Positions 5,301 to 7,105 of a DNA stretch of 7,105 bases are shown here, in pieces. The DNA lies in the NCBI GenBank assembly GCA_009786275.1, contig WQTL01000396.1, forward strand, positions 1 through 7,105. Direction: 5' to 3'. The position numbers were made by a program, and so were the translations under genes. The stretch's first letter is position 1. Each line of letters opens with the position of its first letter. The notes under the pieces are model-generated. The model worked only from the letters and a program-made list of their open reading frames with translations. It was not told the DNA's origin and ran no database searches. The stretch is from Bacillota bacterium. Lineage in GTDB: Bacteria; Bacillota; Clostridia; Oscillospirales; Acutalibacteraceae.

Positions 5301-7105
5301 CCGTCGGTCTTGACGATGTCGCCGTCCAGGTCCAGCTCCAGCCCCGCCAGGGGCGTGCCCTCGAAGTAGGCGGCGGCGGCCGTCGCCGTGGCCTCCTCCC
5401 CCGCCCAGACGATGGGCCGGTCCACCGTGAGCTTCAGGCTGTAGGCGGGCTTGCGGTAGATCTTCACCTCGAAGTAGGTGGTGCCCAGGCGCTCCTCCCC
5501 GCTGTAGAGCGACAGGCAGTAGAACCCGGGCGCGAGCTCCGGCAGGCGGATTTCGCCCTCGAACACGCCGTTTTTCACAGGCACCCGCGCCTTGACCTCG
5601 CTGGCCTCGGTCCTGTCCCAGTAGTTCTCCTCGACGACCGCCGTGACCTCGTTGACGGCCCTCACGCCCGCCTGCTTGGGCGCCAGCACGCCGAAGAATT
5701 TCAGCGTGTCCTCCGGTTTATAGAGCTTTTTGTCGCAGTAGATATACTTCCAGTAGTCCATCCCGTGGAAGCCGTCCTCGCCGCCGTCGCCGCCGAGCAT
5801 GATGAGCAGGCGCTCGCCGCCGCTTTGCGCCCAATAGGCGGTGTAGGCATCGTCAGGGTTCGAATTCTTGACGGTCAGCAGCCCCTGGGCGTCCGTCTTG
5901 CCCACGGCTTTCCCGCCCGCGAGGCTGATCTCCGCGCTCTTCACGGGCTGGGAGGTCGCCAGGTCGTTCACCCAGAACAGGCTGCCGCCGCTGCCGCCCA
6001 TGGCGTAGGCGCTAAGGTCCGTCACTTGGAACAGGCAGGTGAGCGTGCGCCCATTGGTGGTGAACCGCGCGGCGTAGAGGCCCTTGGGCAGGGCTTTGGG
6101 CAACACCACCACGCCGCCGCCCTCGTCGCCCATGATCTCAAGTTTTTCGTCCAGGACCTTTTGCATGCCGTCGGTATTGAGCTCCGGCCGCGTTTTCCCG
6201 CTCCAGTAGTCGTAGTTCAGGCTGTCGTTCACAGCCTCGGCGTAGGCCTCCGGGCTGTCAAAACGGAAAACCCTCGTGGGGAGCTTTTTTTCGTCATGCG
6301 CCGGGTAGAAGCGCAGGGTGAACGCGGGCTTCTCCGAGGCCATGAAGGCGTTGTTCTCGTAGCCCGCGCCGGACCAGAACTCCTCCTCCTTCTCCTCGGT
6401 GCGGAACTTGAAGGCTTGGTCCTTCCCCAGGGTCTCGCTGCCCAGGGCGTCGGCCAGGGCGCCCTTGACCCGCACCTCGTACACCGTGCCCTCCTTCATC
6501 GTCTCGCCGGAGGCCAGGAAGGCATAGGTGTTCACGCCGGTTTTGCGCCAGTCGCTGCCGCCCAGCTTCGGGGAGATGCTCACCTGCTTCTGCAAATCCT
6601 TGATGTTCACCTCGCAGGTGAAGGTCAGCTCGATCACGGAGTCCACCGGCACGCCCGTGCCCTCGTCCATGGGGAACGTGCGCTCCAGCGCGAAGCCCTT
6701 GCGCGTCTGGAAGGCCCAGCTGTTCCCCGCCCGCGCCTCCATGCCGTTGTCCGTCTGCAGCGGGTCGAAGCTGAGGACGTACAGCGTGTTTTTCTCCAGG
6801 GCCTGCTTGGGCGTGAGCCTGTACTCCAGTGCGCCGGTCTTCTTCAATGTGTAGTCGAAGGCCGGCGAGGCCTTCAGCCACTGCTTGACGTATTTCTCGC
6901 CCAAGGGCTCGGTCAGAGTCAGCGTGAAGCCGGTATTCGTCGCCACGCAGCTGTTGCCGTCCACGGCGGTGGCTTTGATCCCCAGGCCGTCGGAGGGCGC
7001 GACGTAGTTCTCGAACTGCTCCACAGCCTCCAGCACCGGCTCGTCGGGGGGCTTCGCCGGATTGTCGGGTTCGGCCGGCTCGTCGTCGGGGACGACTACA
7101 GGTAT
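2309..7105 (-). CDS. Alpha-2-macroglobulin family protein with N-terminal Ig-like domains, thioester-less (5' end outside window)
   Basis: The frame is open from the right edge to a TGA at 2309-2311. The first possible start is a GTG at 7036, but 23 further in-frame codons precede it (Pro/Asp/Glu-rich, PDDEPAEPDNP...), typical of a linker after a signal peptide or lipobox, so the true start lies outside. Numbering from the GTG (1575 residues): two Ig-like (Big_5/SbsA-type) domains about 20-112 and 114-214; macroglobulin (MG) domains about 222-880, including the MG2 signature CDKKLYKPEDTLKFFGVL at 434-451; bait-region domain with DKDSYRPGE (886-894) and NMVDEALLAL (916-925); Gly/Asp-rich linker 951-976; A2M/MG7 signature around LPDNVTSWRLFWQAF (997-1011); alpha-helical thioester-type domain about 1150-1440; MG10-like C-terminus about 1455-1570. 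Bacterial A2Ms are envelope protease inhibitors. The usual thioester CxEQ reads RAEQ (1174-1177), so covalent trapping is unlikely. The family call is firm; substrate and role are unknown. Confidence 0.92.
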   Translation of the reverse strand: MPVVVPDDEPAEPDNPAKPPDEPVLEAVEQFENYVAPSDGLGIKATAVDGNSCVATNTGFTLTLTEPLGEKYVKQWLKASPAFDYTLKKTGALEYRLTPKQALEKNTLYVLSFDPLQTDNGMEARAGNSWAFQTRKGFALERTFPMDEGTGVPVDSVIELTFTCEVNIKDLQKQVSISPKLGGSDWRKTGVNTYAFLASGETMKEGTVYEVRVKGALADALGSETLGKDQAFKFRTEEKEEEFWSGAGYENNAFMASEKPAFTLRFYPAHDEKKLPTRVFRFDSPEAYAEAVNDSLNYDYWSGKTRPELNTDGMQKVLDEKLEIMGDEGGGVVVLPKALPKGLYAARFTTNGRTLTCLFQVTDLSAYAMGGSGGSLFWVNDLATSQPVKSAEISLAGGKAVGKTDAQGLLTVKNSNPDDAYTAYWAQSGGERLLIMLGGDGGEDGFHGMDYWKYIYCDKKLYKPEDTLKFFGVLAPKQAGVRAVNEVTAVVEENYWDRTEASEVKARVPVKNGVFEGEIRLPELAPGFYCLSLYSGEERLGTTYFEVKIYRKPAYSLKLTVDRPIVWAGEEATATAAAAYFEGTPLAGLELDLDGDIVKTDGFGKAKKKISVSRESDSLVTYRGISAEAELPEIGRVYEHAYVQSVNSDVEIEARAKREGSAVSLDIQAFTVDFTGLDYIEWYGDNKHLKDFSGSLPLKVTWTRVTYKETKTSLGKRYDPYTKTYAEYFDYDYERIEKREGSKTLTVKGKDNQSFPLPLTPDGEYILKIEGKDSKGRAFEREAWYYGKYHDRYNYDFGKTAYVRDNDGKDAYAVGDKVSLSVYENYGEGAPIEAGDGAVLFVRASDKILDSTVSKENLLEFTFDGKVLPNINVYGVLFDGREYVEHWYPYSVSIDTDSRALRLEVTPDKDSYRPGETAKLKLRLTGPDGNPVQGTVNLNMVDEALLALREEYSDIAEIFGDTYGFYPATSISHILVRNTGGGEKGDDGGGDSDRSDIRDTALFETVVTDKKGQASAEVKLPDNVTSWRLFWQAFRPGDVMAGSGRANLIVTLPFFVDIRMGEAFLTGDKPTLGIRNAGTALDGGSVKYTVEIPTLQFKQTESAKPSVWYEMPLPALKPGEHTLSVTGEYGEYKDKLTVKFTVADGIADHMETQTLALAEGTKFGIPARGTVHLTFTDRQKSQVMRGLWRILCGSSIRAEQLIAKQAAREVLAAVSSGEYGWYGSDYAETIPQYQRSNGSIAPFTYGDVSDYETLLTTAWACAAMAEAFSKPAAAQYLRSQLGGAWKALALMGLAALKEPVMQDINELAQDDLPWEDRIYLALAQVFIGNGSAAKAMVSEYAAAFCDKAGQTMYVRQEIREDTVRCTANLAVAAMLLDMPEGGPLFQYVLENRGAEDHYLLQQLLVLRHKAQSVNPDCASFTYTLDGKKKQVSLFLSHSVLLTAEQLRAIRFSDVSDDIEVTAGYLAPGFPEGGNAALSVSQIYDEIDMAQTGTAYGAVSYSIDAAAPDGCYNIVHVLPAGLEFSGLVWRRGQRVWVSEVKGQQVTFTVYKSKDAGSDTFRFTARPVMTGAFRSEGTYITNTDKPEFTASIEGGAVTIK
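4109..4186 (-). other. Gly/Asp-rich linker at the bait-region position of the A2M protein
   Basis: Residues 951-976 (numbered from the GTG at 7036) contain GGGEKGDDGGGDSDRSD. They lie between the bait-region-domain signature VDEALLAL and the A2M-domain signature PDNVTSWR. In bacterial A2Ms the protease-sensitive bait loop lies in this interval. The segment is low in complexity, acidic and almost free of hydrophobic residues. Placement is by motif order only, not by structure. Confidence 0.5.

Noticed and set aside
1..7105. CRISPR array, tRNA or rRNA gene, insertion sequence, phage attachment site
   Set aside because: No regularly spaced repeats, cloverleaf-like sequence, transposase frame or terminal inverted repeats were seen on either strand by eye.

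Overview
The window looks like chromosomal DNA of a GC-rich, anaerobic, gut-type member of Bacillota, probably class Clostridia (Oscillospirales or Christensenellales-like). This rests on family recognition: a DUF1848 protein, a lipoprotein-type Memo protein, an Ig-like/alpha-2-macroglobulin giant, and the start of a gene with the Cys-rich 'MxRCLxCM' opening common in such genomes. No marker gene fixes the taxon. Every convincing gene lies on the minus strand; the long plus-strand open frames are antisense shadows caused by high GC.

Right to left (the direction of transcription): 7105-2309 is a very large alpha-2-macroglobulin (A2M) family gene. Its reading frame runs off the right edge with no start signal, so its N-terminus (export signal) is missing. 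Ten bases after its stop comes a Memo/AmmeMemoRadiSam-B family gene (2298-1429) whose product begins with a lipoprotein signal peptide. After a 55-base gap comes a complete DUF1848 gene (1373-453), a radical-SAM-like protein with its CxxxCxxC motif near the C-terminus. The three are probably one transcription unit; its promoter lies outside the window.

Region 452-40 has no intact gene. It holds a strong hairpin (401-427), a short orphan frame (360-187) that reads like the C-terminal tail of a lost larger protein, and a stretch upstream of the next gene. That gene starts at 39 and runs off the left edge after 13 codons.

Functionally, the A2M and Memo-like proteins are both predicted to act outside the membrane, whereas DUF1848 should be cytoplasmic. 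The A2M lacks the reactive thioester Cys and has a Gly/Asp-rich linker where the bait region is expected, so it may be a structural or non-covalent relative rather than a covalent protease trap. The unusual point is the A2M / lipoprotein-Memo / DUF1848 neighbourhood: none of the three is with its textbook partners (PBP1C for bacterial A2M; AMMECR1 and its radical SAM enzyme for Memo) inside this window.
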